Source of the DNA: Bacillota bacterium
GTDB taxonomy: Bacteria > Bacillota > Sulfobacillia > RBS10-35 > Bu92
DNA: 64,000 nucleotides
Assembly (NCBI GenBank): GCA_014896375.1
Contig: JADBKN010000002.1
Span: forward strand, 1-64,000
Direction: 5' to 3'
Shown here: positions 39,782 through 49,663 of the stretch, piece after piece
Layout of the letters: every line of letters begins with the position of its first letter
Position numbering within the stretch: position 1 is the stretch's first letter
Notes under the pieces: model-generated
What the model saw: the letters and a program-made list of their open reading frames with translations, nothing else
Database searches by the model: none
What the model was told of the DNA's origin: nothing
Made by a program: the position numbers and the translations under genes

Positions 39782-40495
39782 CTAGGACCACAGCCCAGCG
39801 TAGAAGAGGGCGCCCAGCACGCCGCCCACAAGCGGCGCGAGAACCGGGATCCAGGCGTACTCCCAGTCCGAGCCGCCCTTGCCCGCGATCGGCAGCACCG
39901 CATGCGCAAGGCGCGGGCCCAGGTCGCGCGCCGGGTTGATGGCGTAGCCGGTGGGCCCGCCCAGCGACAGGCCGATGGCCCAGACGAGGAAGCCCACGAG
40001 CAGCGGTCCGATGCCGGCGCCGAGGTTGTTGTGCGTATTCAGGATGTAGAGCACACCGGAGACGAGGAAGGCCGTGCCGATGACCTCCGTGAGGAAGTTC
40101 GCGCCCGGCCGGCGGATGGCCGGCGCGGTGCAGAACACGGCCAGCTTGGCCGCCTTGTCCTCTGTCGCCTCCCAGTGCGGCAGGTAGGCCAGCCACACCA
40201 CGACCGCGCCGAGGAAGGCGCCGGCGAGCTGCGCCAGGATGTACCCCGGAACCTCGCTCCACGGGAACTTGCCGATGGCCGCCAGCCCGACGGTGACCGC
40301 CGGGTTGAGGTGCGCTCCGCTGATCCACCCCACGGCGTAGACGGCCACGGCCACCGCCAGGCCCCACCCGGTGGTGATGACGATCCAGCCGGAGTTCTGC
40401 CCCTTCGACCGGTTCAGGACCACGTTGGCGACGACGCCGTCGCCCAGGATGATGAGGAGCATCGTACCGATGACTTCAGCCAGGTATGGCGACAC
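39782..40495 (-). CDS. glpF: Glycerol uptake facilitator (MIP/aquaglyceroporin)
   Basis: SGAHLNPAVTVGLAAIG and GYAINPARDLGPRLAHAVLP NPA boxes; GTG start after GGGGAGGGG. Confidence 0.95.
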   Translation of the reverse strand: MSPYLAEVIGTMLLIILGDGVVANVVLNRSKGQNSGWIVITTGWGLAVAVAVYAVGWISGAHLNPAVTVGLAAIGKFPWSEVPGYILAQLAGAFLGAVVVWLAYLPHWEATEDKAAKLAVFCTAPAIRRPGANFLTEVIGTAFLVSGVLYILNTHNNLGAGIGPLLVGFLVWAIGLSLGGPTGYAINPARDLGPRLAHAVLPIAGKGGSDWEYAWIPVLAPLVGGVLGALFYAGLWS

Positions 40496-40582
40496 GTCAA
40501 CCCCTCCCCCTTGCCGTTGACATTCTTCCACCGCCGTCTTGCCTGGATGCCCGAAACGCCGGCCGCCCATCCCCCCTTCCCG

Positions 40583-40632
40583 CATGAGAAAAGCCCGGAA
40601 CAAGGGGAAGCGGCTCCCCTTGGTTCCGGGCT
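40583..40632 (-). terminator. glpF leader terminator, predicted target of GlpP antitermination
   Basis: Minus strand AGCCCGGAACCAAGGGGAGCCGCTTCCCCTTGTTCCGGGCTTTTCTC between glpP and glpF. Confidence 0.85.
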
Positions 40633-40674
40633 CTCCAGCTCTCAGCCCATGCGTGGATTCCGTTGGCGCCTTCT

Positions 40675-41304
40675 CTATTCGCCCTCGGCGGGACGGTTCC
40701 TGCCGCCGCCGGCGGTTCCCGGCGGCGCGGACGTCGGGCGGTAGCGCCACACCTCGTGGCGGCTCACGGACACGGCGCGCGCTCCCGCGGCGAGCGCGGC
40801 CTCGACATCGGCGCCGGTCTCGATGAGACCCCCGGCGACAATGGGACAGGTCAGCGCCTCCCGAAGGCGCGCGATGGCGCGCGGGACCACGCCCGGCAAG
40901 ACCTCCACCGCGTCCGGCTGCACGGCCTCCGCCATCTGCACCGCCGTGTGGAAGCCCTTCGAGTCCAGCGCGAAGACCCGCTGGATGGCCAGGAGGCCGA
41001 ACTCCCTCGCCACCGGGATGAGGCGCGCCTTCGTCGTGATGAGCCCGTCCGGGCGCACCACGCGCGCGATGTACTCCACGGCCTCCGCCTCGGCGGCCAG
41101 CCCGCGGACGAGGTCGAGGTGCAGGAAGGCGGCCTTGCCGAGCGCCTTGCACTGGCCCACGATGCGCGGAAGCTGGAGCAGGTCGCCCCACAGGATGAAG
41201 GCTGTCGCCACCGCGCGGTGCCGCTCCAGCTCACGCAGATCGCGGTCCTCCCGCAGGGCCGCGATCACCGGCCAGCGCAGCACGGCATCCACACGCCCAT
41301 CCAC
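40675..41304 (-). CDS. glpP: Glycerol-3-phosphate-responsive antiterminator GlpP
   Basis: WPVIAALREDRDLRELERHRAVATAFILWGDLLQLPRIVGQCKALGKAAFLHLDLVRGLAAEAEAVEYIARVVRPDGLITTKARLIPVAREFGLLAIQRVFALDSKGFHTAV. Confidence 0.93.
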   Translation of the reverse strand: MDGRVDAVLRWPVIAALREDRDLRELERHRAVATAFILWGDLLQLPRIVGQCKALGKAAFLHLDLVRGLAAEAEAVEYIARVVRPDGLITTKARLIPVAREFGLLAIQRVFALDSKGFHTAVQMAEAVQPDAVEVLPGVVPRAIARLREALTCPIVAGGLIETGADVEAALAAGARAVSVSRHEVWRYRPTSAPPGTAGGGRNRPAEGE

Positions 41305-41385
41305 GCCCGATTCCCCCTTGACGGCTGCGGTATGATTCTGACTTGAGCGCACGGCTCCGACGGTACCGGAGGGGTGTCGCCCAGC

Positions 41386-42726
41386 ATGACCCAGCCGACC
41401 GCATCCCCGGACGAAGAGGCGCTCGCGACCGCCTCGGAGCGCCTCGCGACCCTCTCGCGCTTCGGCATCCGCCTTGGCCTTGAGCGCATGGCCTTCCTCC
41501 TCGACGCCCTGGGCCACCCGGAGCGCAGCTGCGCCGTCATCCATGTGGGCGGGACGAACGGCAAGGGCTCCGTCTCGGCCATGATCGCGGCCGTGCTGAC
41601 CGCCGCCGGGTACCGCACGGCGCTCTACACCTCGCCGCACCTGCACCGCGTCACGGAACGCTTCCGCCTCGACGGGCGCGAGCTGGACCCGCACACGTTC
41701 GCGGCCCTTCTGGACGATTGCTGGCCGCTTGTGGAACGGGCGCAGGCGGCCGGCCTGGACCCGCCCACGGAATTCGAGATGCTCACGGCGATCGCCTACC
41801 TCTGGGCCAGGGAATCCGGCGCGGAGATCCTCGTCCAGGAAGTGGGGCTCGGCGGGCGGCTCGACTCCACCAACCTCGTGGAAGAGCCGCTCCTCTGCGT
41901 GCTGACGAACATCGGCCTCGACCACACCGACCGGCTGGGCTCCACCATCGAAGCCATCGCTCGGGAGAAGGCGGGCATCGTCAAGCCGGGCCGGCCCGTG
42001 GTCACCGCCTTCCAGGGAGAGGCGCTCCAGGTCCTGCGGGAGCGCTGCGCCGCCTGCGGGTCGCCGCTCCTGCGGCTCGACGAACGCGCCCGCTATGAGG
42101 GACGTCCGGTGTGGGGAGCGGACGGCGCGGCCGAGTGGCGCCTGGATTACGAGGGCGAGGGCTGGCAGCTGCATGAGGTGCGGCTGGCGCTGCCCGGCCG
42201 GCACCAGCTGCGCAATGCGGCCCTTGCGCTCCTGGCGCTGGAGACCGCCGCGAGGGAGGGCGGCCTCCGTATCCCCGAACCGGCCGTGCGCCGGGGTCTG
42301 GTGGAAGTCCGCTGGCCCGGGCGCCTGGAACTCTTCACGCCGGCCGGCGGGCCGCGCCTGCTCTTTGACGGCGCGCACAACGCACACGCGGCCGCGGAGC
42401 TCGCCGCCACGCTGCCGGAGTCCTTCCGCTGGCGGCGCCTGCACGCCGTGTTGGGCATGCTGGCGGACAAGGACGTGGAGGGGGCGCTGCCTCTCCTCGC
42501 GCGCCACGCCGACCGCGCCTTCCTCGCGCCGCCGCCCGGTGCGCGCGCCGCCGCCCCGGAGCGGCTGGCCGCCGCGCTGCGCGCCGCAGCGCACCCGTCC
42601 TTCGCCGTCTTCGACGACGCGCGCGCCGCCTTCGCCGCCGCCATGGAGGGACTCGGCCCCCAGGACCTCGTGCTCGTCGCCGGCTCGCTCTACCTTGTCG
42701 GCGCGCTGCGGCCGTGGGAGGTCTGA
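41386..42726 (+). CDS. folC: Folylpolyglutamate synthase/dihydrofolate synthase
   Basis: VIHVGGTNGKGSVSAMIAAVLTAAGYRTALYTSPHLHRVTERFRLDG...VQEVGLGGRLDSTNLVE...FDGAHNAHAAAELAATL. Confidence 0.95.
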   Translation: MTQPTASPDEEALATASERLATLSRFGIRLGLERMAFLLDALGHPERSCAVIHVGGTNGKGSVSAMIAAVLTAAGYRTALYTSPHLHRVTERFRLDGRELDPHTFAALLDDCWPLVERAQAAGLDPPTEFEMLTAIAYLWARESGAEILVQEVGLGGRLDSTNLVEEPLLCVLTNIGLDHTDRLGSTIEAIAREKAGIVKPGRPVVTAFQGEALQVLRERCAACGSPLLRLDERARYEGRPVWGADGAAEWRLDYEGEGWQLHEVRLALPGRHQLRNAALALLALETAAREGGLRIPEPAVRRGLVEVRWPGRLELFTPAGGPRLLFDGAHNAHAAAELAATLPESFRWRRLHAVLGMLADKDVEGALPLLARHADRAFLAPPPGARAAAPERLAAALRAAAHPSFAVFDDARAAFAAAMEGLGPQDLVLVAGSLYLVGALRPWEV

Positions 42727-42792
42727 CGGCCGCCGCGGTTCATAGCCGCTCCCGGCCTTGGGCAACCCTTACCGGGGGACGGATCGCTCGAC

Positions 42793-44439
42793 ATGCCACC
42801 AACTGCACGTCAATGGCGCCGGCTGCGGAAGGATGCCGAGGTCGCGCGACGGCTCGTCGGTAACCTCCTGGCCGAAGTCAGCGCGCCGCCGACCGACCGC
42901 CTCGACGCCAGCCTGAGCCGCACGCTGAAGCGCCTCAAAGCCGCATTCGGCCTCGCGGGCGATCTCGTCGTGCGCCCGTTCCGGCTGGGCGGGCCCGGCG
43001 AGCGCAAGGCGGCCGTCATCTACCTCGACGGTATGGTGGATGCCCGCGTGGTGCACGAGGACATTCTGAACAGCCTGCAGAAGGCCGGCGCTGAGCCGGG
43101 CTTCGTGCAGACGGGCGTGGAGCGGCCCAGCGGCGGCCTCTCCCAGAGCGGCCCCCTCGCCCTGCCGTCCCCCCTCGCCGCGGGCCAGGTCACGTCGACG
43201 TCGAAGCTCTCGAAGACCGTGGACGCCGTCCTCGGCGGCAAGGTGGCGCTGCTCCTCGACGGTCACCCGCGCGCCTGGTTCATCGACGCCAAGGGTTTCA
43301 AGACGCGCAACCCGGAGGCCCCCACCACGGAGCAGGACATCCTCGGGTCAAAGGAGGGTTTTGTCGAGGACCTGCGCGCCAACACGAGCATGATCCGGCG
43401 GCGCATCAAGGACCGGAACCTGCAGCTTGTGGAGATGACGGTCGGCCGCAAGAGCCGCACGCGCGTGACCGTGATCTACCTGGCCGACGTGGCCAATCCG
43501 GCGCTCGTAACGGCCGTGCTGTCCCGCCTGCACGCGATCGACGCTGAAACGGTCGCGTCCGCCAACGCGCTGGCGGCGTACGTCAAGGATCACAACTGGT
43601 CGCCGTTCCCCGTGGCGGAGCTCACGGAGCGCCCGGACGTCGTGGCGATGGAGGTGCTCGACGGCCGCGTCGGCATCCTTGTAGAGAACGACCCGTTCGC
43701 CGTTCTTGTGCCGGCGACGTTCTGGGACTTCTTCCAGGCGGCGGACGACTACAACCAAGGGGCGTTGGGCGCGACGCTCGGACGTCTCGTCCGCTTTCTG
43801 GCGTTTTTCCTGAGCACGTTCCTGCCGGGCCTGTACACGGCGTTCGTGATGATCCACCTGGACCTCGTCCCCTTCGATCTCGCCCTTTCGGTGGCCGGCA
43901 GCCGGCAGGGCGTGCCGTTCCCCGCGCCGCTGGAGTACTTCTTCCTCATCATCATGTTCGAGGTGATGCGCGAGGTGTCGATCCGCATCCCGAAGACGAT
44001 GGGCGCGACGATCGGCGTCGTCGGCGGTATCGTGCTCGGCCAGGCCGTCGTCCAGGCAGGCGTCGTCAGCGCCCCGCTGATCGTCGTCGTGGCGCTGGTC
44101 GCGCTCGCGCTCTTCACCACGCCGCACTACCAGATGACGGTCATGGCGCGCATGCTCTCCCTCATCAGCCTCGCCGTCGGCTCCGCGCTGGGTGTCTACG
44201 GCATACTCCTCGCGGCCATGGCGGTGATCGTCCACCTGGCTTCGCTGACGTCCTTTGACGTTCCCTACCTCGCGCCGGCCGCGCCGGCCTCGCGCGGTTT
44301 CGCCGTCGACACGCTCACGCGCGCGCCCCTCTGGTCGCTGCGGCGACGGCCTTACCAATACCAGCCCACCGATGTGCGCAAGCGGGATGACTACCGTACG
44401 CCCATGCCGTACCCCGACCTTGAGGAGGCGCGCTCATGA
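42793..44439 (+). CDS. Spore germination protein, GerA (A-subunit) family
   Basis: VAILVENDPFAVLVPATFWDFFQAADDYNQGALGATLGRLVRFLAFFLSTFLPGLYTAF-type core; EVSIRIPKTMGATIGVVGGIVLGQAVVQAGVVSAPLIVVVALVALALFTTP. Confidence 0.95.
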   Translation: MPPTARQWRRLRKDAEVARRLVGNLLAEVSAPPTDRLDASLSRTLKRLKAAFGLAGDLVVRPFRLGGPGERKAAVIYLDGMVDARVVHEDILNSLQKAGAEPGFVQTGVERPSGGLSQSGPLALPSPLAAGQVTSTSKLSKTVDAVLGGKVALLLDGHPRAWFIDAKGFKTRNPEAPTTEQDILGSKEGFVEDLRANTSMIRRRIKDRNLQLVEMTVGRKSRTRVTVIYLADVANPALVTAVLSRLHAIDAETVASANALAAYVKDHNWSPFPVAELTERPDVVAMEVLDGRVGILVENDPFAVLVPATFWDFFQAADDYNQGALGATLGRLVRFLAFFLSTFLPGLYTAFVMIHLDLVPFDLALSVAGSRQGVPFPAPLEYFFLIIMFEVMREVSIRIPKTMGATIGVVGGIVLGQAVVQAGVVSAPLIVVVALVALALFTTPHYQMTVMARMLSLISLAVGSALGVYGILLAAMAVIVHLASLTSFDVPYLAPAAPASRGFAVDTLTRAPLWSLRRRPYQYQPTDVRKRDDYRTPMPYPDLEEARS

Positions 44440-45581
44440 CGCGCCGCGCCGCGCGCGCGGGCGCCCTCATGCTGGCCTGCACGCTGCTCGCGGGCTGCTG
44501 GGACTCTCGCGACCCCAAGTCGCAGGACATCGCGATCGGTCTCGGCTTCGACCTGGCTCCGGACGGCCGGCAGCTCATGGCCGTGGCGCAGATCGCCACG
44601 GCATCGTTCCTTGCCCAGACGTCCACGGGCCCCGGAGCCCGGGGCGGCCCGTCCGGCGGGCCGCAGTTCGTGCTGGCACAGGGAAAGGGCATGGACCTTC
44701 CGCTGGCGCTTCAGGACATGGACCTGGCCGTGGGGAAGAACCTGTTCTGGGGGCAGGTGCGGATTTTCTTCATCGGCGGCGCCCTCGCGAGACGGGGCGT
44801 GGGATCGATCGTCGACCAGCTCGTCCGCAATCCGTTTCTACTCAGCAGCGTGGACATCGTGATGATCGACGGGCCGCTTCTGCCGGCCATGCAGGCGCCG
44901 CCGCTCGACAGCAACATCAGTTCGATCTTCGTGCTGAACCAGCTTCAGTCGCTCGGCCACAACACGGTCTATCCGGTCTCGACCTGGTCCTTCTTCGTGG
45001 CCGAGCACACCCCGGGGTGGGCACCGGTGATGCCGATTTTCCGTCTTGAAACGCAACCGGGCGGCGCGGTGCTGCGGCCGGTCGGCCTCGGCGCGTTCCA
45101 CCGCAACCGCCTCTCGACGAAGCTTCTCGGTACGGACGCCGTCGGTTACTTAGCCCTCAAGAACCAGCTCCGCGAGACCGCATTGGGCATCCCCACCCCC
45201 GCAGGAATGGTCGGCCTGGGCAATGTGTCGGTGAAGACCGTCTTCCGCCTGTCCAGATGGGAGAACGGGCTGCCGGTGTTCACCGTGACCACGGCCGTCG
45301 AAGGCGAAATCCGGGACGCGCCGGGAACTCAGCCGCGCCTGACGGAGGCCGACGTAAGGCGCATGGCCGAACTCACCTCGGACACGCTGAAGAGGTATAT
45401 GGAATCGAGTGTCGCCAAGCTTCAACAGGCGGGGACCGATGCCGTGGGATTCGGGACGTGGCTCTACTACCACGACCCGGCGGCGTTCCGGCGCCTAGCG
45501 CCATGGGACCGGACGTTCCGTCGCGTCCGCATTGAGTTCCATGTGGAGACGAACCTCCGCTATCGGGGGTGGCGCACATGA
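44436..45581 (+). CDS. Spore germination lipoprotein, Ger(x)C family
   Basis: Lipobox LLAGCWDSRDPKSQDIAIGLGFDL; 4-bp overlap with the preceding gene. Confidence 0.92.
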   Translation: MTRRAARAGALMLACTLLAGCWDSRDPKSQDIAIGLGFDLAPDGRQLMAVAQIATASFLAQTSTGPGARGGPSGGPQFVLAQGKGMDLPLALQDMDLAVGKNLFWGQVRIFFIGGALARRGVGSIVDQLVRNPFLLSSVDIVMIDGPLLPAMQAPPLDSNISSIFVLNQLQSLGHNTVYPVSTWSFFVAEHTPGWAPVMPIFRLETQPGGAVLRPVGLGAFHRNRLSTKLLGTDAVGYLALKNQLRETALGIPTPAGMVGLGNVSVKTVFRLSRWENGLPVFTVTTAVEGEIRDAPGTQPRLTEADVRRMAELTSDTLKRYMESSVAKLQQAGTDAVGFGTWLYYHDPAAFRRLAPWDRTFRRVRIEFHVETNLRYRGWRT

Positions 45582-46726
45582 CCCGCCCGGCGGCCCGCAC
45601 CCCGATCACCGGGCGGGATGTCGTCTGGTGGACGTCGACGAGCTTCACGGCCCTGGGCCTCTTCACGTTTCCGAGGGACATGATCGCCTCGGCGGGCTTC
45701 GGCTGGCCCTTCGCACTCGCGCTGCAGCTCGGGGTGGCGGCCTTCTCAGCCTGGCTGATCCTGCGCCAGCAGGAACGCTTCCGCGGCATGACGCCGATCG
45801 AGGCCGCCATGCGCACCATGGGGCGCGCTGGCCAGGCTTTCGAAATGATCATGGCCGGTATCATGCTCGTCACGCTGACCTACGCCTACGCCAGCTTCGG
45901 CAGCCTCTTCCACGAGACGACGCTGCAGCTGACGCCGCAGTGGGCCATCACCGGCGCCATGGCCCTCTTCGTGTGGTACGCCTCCTCCACGGGGATCCGC
46001 GCCGTGACCCGCATGCTTCAGATCATGACGCCCCTCATGGTCGCGTTGGGCGTGTCGATCTTTTCCTTCGCCATCTGGGGCGTGAGGCCGACCTTCCTCA
46101 TGCCCCACTGGACCGGCCTCGGGTCGATCGTCGCGGGGGCGTACAGGGGCATCTTCGTCCTGGCCGGGTTGCAGAACCTGTTCATCTACTCCGCCTACTC
46201 GGACCAGTGGCCGATCGGACGCCACGTCATGCTGGCGCTTCTCCTGAACGCCGGAGTGCTGCTGCTCGTCCTCGTCACGACGCTCGGCAACTTCGGCCTC
46301 GACGCGCTGACGTGGATCACCTGGCCCGGCGCCTTCCTCGCCAAGTCGATCGAGGTGCGCGGCTTCTATGTGGAACGCATCGGCTTTCTCGTCATCCTCG
46401 CCTGGGTGGGCTGGGTGGCGCTATTCCTCGTCAACACCACCCTCACGGCGGCTATGGCCACGGCGCAGATCTTCGGGAAGTCCGCCGAAGACTTCCGTCG
46501 CGTTGTCCCCTTGTTGACACTCGCGCCGTATGCCTTGAGCCTCGTCATCCCCGATCAGAACACCACCGAGTGGGTCGCCAAGGCGATCATCGCCCCGGGG
46601 ACGCTGGTGATGCTCATCCTTAAACCGCTCCTCCTGCTCCTGGCCGCTAAGCTCCGCGGCATCGGGCGGCAAGGAGTCCCACCGGGCGTCTCGCCCCCGG
46701 TGAAGCTCATCCCGAAACAGGATTGA
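45578..46726 (+). CDS. Spore germination permease, GerAB family
   Basis: ITGRDVVWWTSTSFTALGLFTFPRDMIASAGFGWPFALALQLGVAAFSAW; ten-TM APC-like profile; ATGA overlap with the GerC gene. Confidence 0.9.
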   Translation: MTRPAARTPITGRDVVWWTSTSFTALGLFTFPRDMIASAGFGWPFALALQLGVAAFSAWLILRQQERFRGMTPIEAAMRTMGRAGQAFEMIMAGIMLVTLTYAYASFGSLFHETTLQLTPQWAITGAMALFVWYASSTGIRAVTRMLQIMTPLMVALGVSIFSFAIWGVRPTFLMPHWTGLGSIVAGAYRGIFVLAGLQNLFIYSAYSDQWPIGRHVMLALLLNAGVLLLVLVTTLGNFGLDALTWITWPGAFLAKSIEVRGFYVERIGFLVILAWVGWVALFLVNTTLTAAMATAQIFGKSAEDFRRVVPLLTLAPYALSLVIPDQNTTEWVAKAIIAPGTLVMLILKPLLLLLAAKLRGIGRQGVPPGVSPPVKLIPKQD

Positions 46727-48646
46727 TCACAGCGCCCGGCTTCGCACGCGCTCGAGGGCCGTGGCGGCGAAGGCCTCGACCGGCATGGCGCCCTCATCGC
46801 CCCCGCGCCGAGAGCGCACGGCTAAAAGGCCCGCCTCCGCCTCACGCCGCCCGACGACGAGCATGTACGGCACCTTCTCCAACTCCGCCTGGCGGATCTT
46901 GTAGCCGATCTTCTCGCTGCGGTCGTCGAGCTCCACGCGCAGCCCGGCCGCCTTGAGCCGGTCGCGCACCCCGGCGCCGTAGCCCTTCACCTCGTCCGTG
47001 ACCGTCAGCACGCGGGCCTGCACGGGAGCGAGCCACAGCGGGAAGTCCCCGGCGAAGTGCTCCACGAGAATCCCCGCAAATCGCTCGATGGAGCCCAAGA
47101 TCGCGCGGTGGATCATCACCGGGCGGCGTTCCTGCCCGTCGCGGTCGACATAGTGAAGGTCGAACCGGACCGGCAGTTGGAAGTCGAGCTGCACGGTGGC
47201 CGTCTGCCACTCGCGCCCGAGGGCGTCGGTGACATAGAAGTCGAGCTTCGGCCCGTAGAAGGCGCCGTCGCCCGGGTTGAGGCGGAAGTCGCGGCCCAGG
47301 CTTTGCAGCGCCTGCGCGAGCTGCGCCTCGGCCTTCTCCCAGAGCGCCAGCTCACCCATGTAGTCCTCCGGCCGCGTGGAGAGCACGATGCGGTAGCGCA
47401 TCCCGAAGGTGCTATAGATCTCGTCGACGATCTCGATCACATCGCGGATCTCGTCCTCGATCTGGTCCTCCCGGACGAAGAGGTGCGCATCGTCCTGGTG
47501 GAAGCCGCGCACGCGCAGGAGCCCGTGCAGCGCCCCCGAGCGCTCGCAACGGGCGAGCGGCCCGTACTCGCTGATGCGCAGCGGCAGGTCCCGGTACGAG
47601 CGGATCTTCTCCTTGTAGAGGATGCAGTGGCCGGGGCAGTTCATCGGCTTGAAGCCGAAGACCTCGTCCTCGCGCTCGGTGAGGAACATGTTGTCCCGGT
47701 AGTGCTCCCAGTGGCCGGACGTCTTCCAAAGCTCCGCGCGGTAGATGTAGGGGGTGCGCACCTCCTGGTACCCGTGCCGCTCCTGCACCTCCCGGGAGAG
47801 CCTCTCCAGCTCCCGGTAGAAGATCCAGCCCTTGGGGTGCCAGAAGGCGAAGCCGGGCGCCTCCTCGTGGAAGGTGAAGAGGTCGAGCTCCGGACCGAGC
47901 CGGCGGTGATCGCGCTTCTTCGCCTCCTCGCGCGCCCAGAGGAAGTGCTCCAGATCCTCTTTGCGCTCAAAGGAGGTGCCGTAGATGCGCTGCAGCACCG
48001 GGTTGCCCTCTTTGGCACGCCAATACGCGCCGGACACGCTGAGAAGCTTGAAGTGGCGGATGCGGCCGGTCGAGGGCACATGCGGGCCGCGGCAGAGGTC
48101 GACGAACTCGCCCTGCCGGTAGACGGAGATCGTCGCGTCCGGCGGCAGGTCGTCGACGATCTCCACCTTGTAGGGCTCGTTCCGCTCCAGGAAGAAGGCG
48201 CGGGCCTTCTCGCGCGGCCATTCCTCGCGCACGATGGGGTAGTCGGCCTCCACGATGCGCCGCATCTCCTCCTCGATGCGCGCGAGGTCCTCCTCCGACG
48301 GCGCGTGAGGGAGGTCGATGTCATAGTAGAAGCCGTCCTCCAAGGCGGGCCCCGTCCCGAGCTTGGCCTCGGGCCAAAGGCGCTTGACGGCCTGGGCCAG
48401 CACATGCGTGGAGGAGTGGCGGAAGACGGCCCGGCCCTCCTCGTCTTCGAAGGTGAGGATGCGGATCTCGGCGTCCTCCTGCAGCGGCCGGTCGAGATCG
48501 ACGACCTCGCCGTTCACCTTCGCCGCCAGAGCCGCCTTCGCGAGGCGGGCGCCGATCGATTGCGCCACCTCCCTCGCCGTCGTGCCGGCGGGGACGCGTC
48601 GCTCGCTGCCGTCGGGCAGCCGTAGGCGGATCTCTCGTTCGGACAT
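46727..48646 (-). CDS. thrS: Threonyl-tRNA synthetase
   Basis: TGS domain MSEREIRLRLPDGSERRVPAGTTAREVAQSIG; HSSTHVLAQAVKRLWP; FKPMNCPGHCILY; anticodon-binding C terminus. Confidence 0.98.
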   Translation of the reverse strand: MSEREIRLRLPDGSERRVPAGTTAREVAQSIGARLAKAALAAKVNGEVVDLDRPLQEDAEIRILTFEDEEGRAVFRHSSTHVLAQAVKRLWPEAKLGTGPALEDGFYYDIDLPHAPSEEDLARIEEEMRRIVEADYPIVREEWPREKARAFFLERNEPYKVEIVDDLPPDATISVYRQGEFVDLCRGPHVPSTGRIRHFKLLSVSGAYWRAKEGNPVLQRIYGTSFERKEDLEHFLWAREEAKKRDHRRLGPELDLFTFHEEAPGFAFWHPKGWIFYRELERLSREVQERHGYQEVRTPYIYRAELWKTSGHWEHYRDNMFLTEREDEVFGFKPMNCPGHCILYKEKIRSYRDLPLRISEYGPLARCERSGALHGLLRVRGFHQDDAHLFVREDQIEDEIRDVIEIVDEIYSTFGMRYRIVLSTRPEDYMGELALWEKAEAQLAQALQSLGRDFRLNPGDGAFYGPKLDFYVTDALGREWQTATVQLDFQLPVRFDLHYVDRDGQERRPVMIHRAILGSIERFAGILVEHFAGDFPLWLAPVQARVLTVTDEVKGYGAGVRDRLKAAGLRVELDDRSEKIGYKIRQAELEKVPYMLVVGRREAEAGLLAVRSRRGGDEGAMPVEAFAATALERVRSRAL

Positions 48647-48662
48647 GATCCCTTCCCCTTTC

Positions 48663-49006
48663 CTCAAAAACGAAGGCCGCCCGTCCCGCAAGGGACGGAC
48701 GGCCGGTCCGCGGTTCCACCCTCGTTGGCCCACCCCGCCGGCTCCGGCGCCAAGCACCTCGCCGGACGGCGCCGCGCGCGCGGCGCGGGCGGGCCCACTC
48801 TCTCCGGCGGTATCGGGCCGGTACCGGCCGGGCTAGTACGCCGGCGGCGCCACGGGGCGCCGGGCGATTCGCCGCGGCGGCTGGCAGGCCGTGCCCGCGC
48901 GGGCGTTCCGGGAGGCGGCTTGCAGCCGGCGGCCGCCTCTCTCTGGCGCCGACCTCCCGCGGGGCGTGTCCTGCGTCATCGCCGTGAGGTCTCGCTGGAC
49001 TGCTTT
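48663..49006 (-). promoter_or_regulatory. T-box riboswitch leader of thrS, predicted threonine
   Basis: Minus strand AACGAGGGTGGAACCGCGG (T-box core 48710-48727), AGAGAG element; terminator GGCCGTCCGTCCCTTGCGGGACGGGCGGCCTTCGTTTTTG. Confidence 0.92.
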
Positions 49007-49011
49007 TCCGT

Positions 49012-49040
49012 ATTGTACCCACGCCGCAGTGTGCGGGCAA
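49012..49040 (-). promoter_or_regulatory. Sigma-A-like promoter of thrS leader
   Basis: TTGCCC - 17 bp - TACAAT on the minus strand, just before the T-box leader. Confidence 0.7.
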
Positions 49041-49060
49041 GCCACTGCACGGGTGGGCCC

Positions 49061-49588
49061 TCAGCCTGCCAGCAACCGGATGATCTCGCGGCAGAAGGCC
49101 GGCAGGTCGGCCGGCGTGCGCGAGGTGACGAGGCGGCCGTCGACGACGACCTCCCGGTCCACGTACGTGGCGCCCGCGTTGACGACGTCCGTGCGGATGG
49201 CGGTCACGCACGTCACCGTGCGTCCGTGCAGGATGCCGGCTTCCGCCAGCATCCAGCCGGCGTGGCAGATGGCCGCGACCACCTTGCCCTGCTCGTGCGC
49301 CTCCCGCACGAGGCGCACCATCGCATCGTTACGGCGCATTCGGTCGGGCGCGTAGCCGCCCGGCACCACGACGGCGTCGAACTGCGCCGCGGACACGTCC
49401 GCGGCGGCGGCGTCCGCCTTCGCCGGGTAGCCCTCCTTGCTGGTGTACGTCTGGCCGGCCTGCGGCCCCACGATCACGACCTCCGCGCCGGCCTCACGAA
49501 GGCGGAGCACCGGGTACCAGAGCTCGAGGTTCTCGTAGAGGTTCTCCGCCAGCACAGCCACACGCTTTCCTTGAAGCGTCTCGGCCAT
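49061..49588 (-). CDS. DJ-1/PfpI family protein
   Basis: KRVAVLAENLYENLELWYPVLRLREAGAEVVIVGP...DAVVVPGGYAPDRMRRNDAMVRLVREAHEQGKVVAAICHAGWMLAEAGILHGRTVTC. Confidence 0.93.
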   Translation of the reverse strand: MAETLQGKRVAVLAENLYENLELWYPVLRLREAGAEVVIVGPQAGQTYTSKEGYPAKADAAAADVSAAQFDAVVVPGGYAPDRMRRNDAMVRLVREAHEQGKVVAAICHAGWMLAEAGILHGRTVTCVTAIRTDVVNAGATYVDREVVVDGRLVTSRTPADLPAFCREIIRLLAG

Positions 49589-49663
49589 CGCGATCCCTCC
49601 CACGAAATTCATGGTATCCGCGCCAGGCGTCCGCCCTCAACCGGCGGCGGTGGGGGCGGCGCC

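Noticed and set aside
39782-41191. 469-aa ORF extending glpF upstream
   Set aside because: The extension crosses the glpF leader terminator and glpP in another frame; GTG at 40495 has a good RBS.
41305-41385. TTGACG...TATGAT as a promoter in the glpP-folC divergent gap
   Set aside because: The two hexamers are only about 7 bp apart on the plus strand; not a valid sigma-A spacing.
40675-42765. 696-aa minus-strand ORF as one protein
   Set aside because: Only the C-terminal part is GlpP; the long N-terminal extension is antisense to folC.
42727-42793. Possible sigma-G promoter (TTCATAG...CAACCCTTA) before the first ger operon
   Set aside because: Spacing and hexamers do not fit the sigma-G consensus well enough to call.
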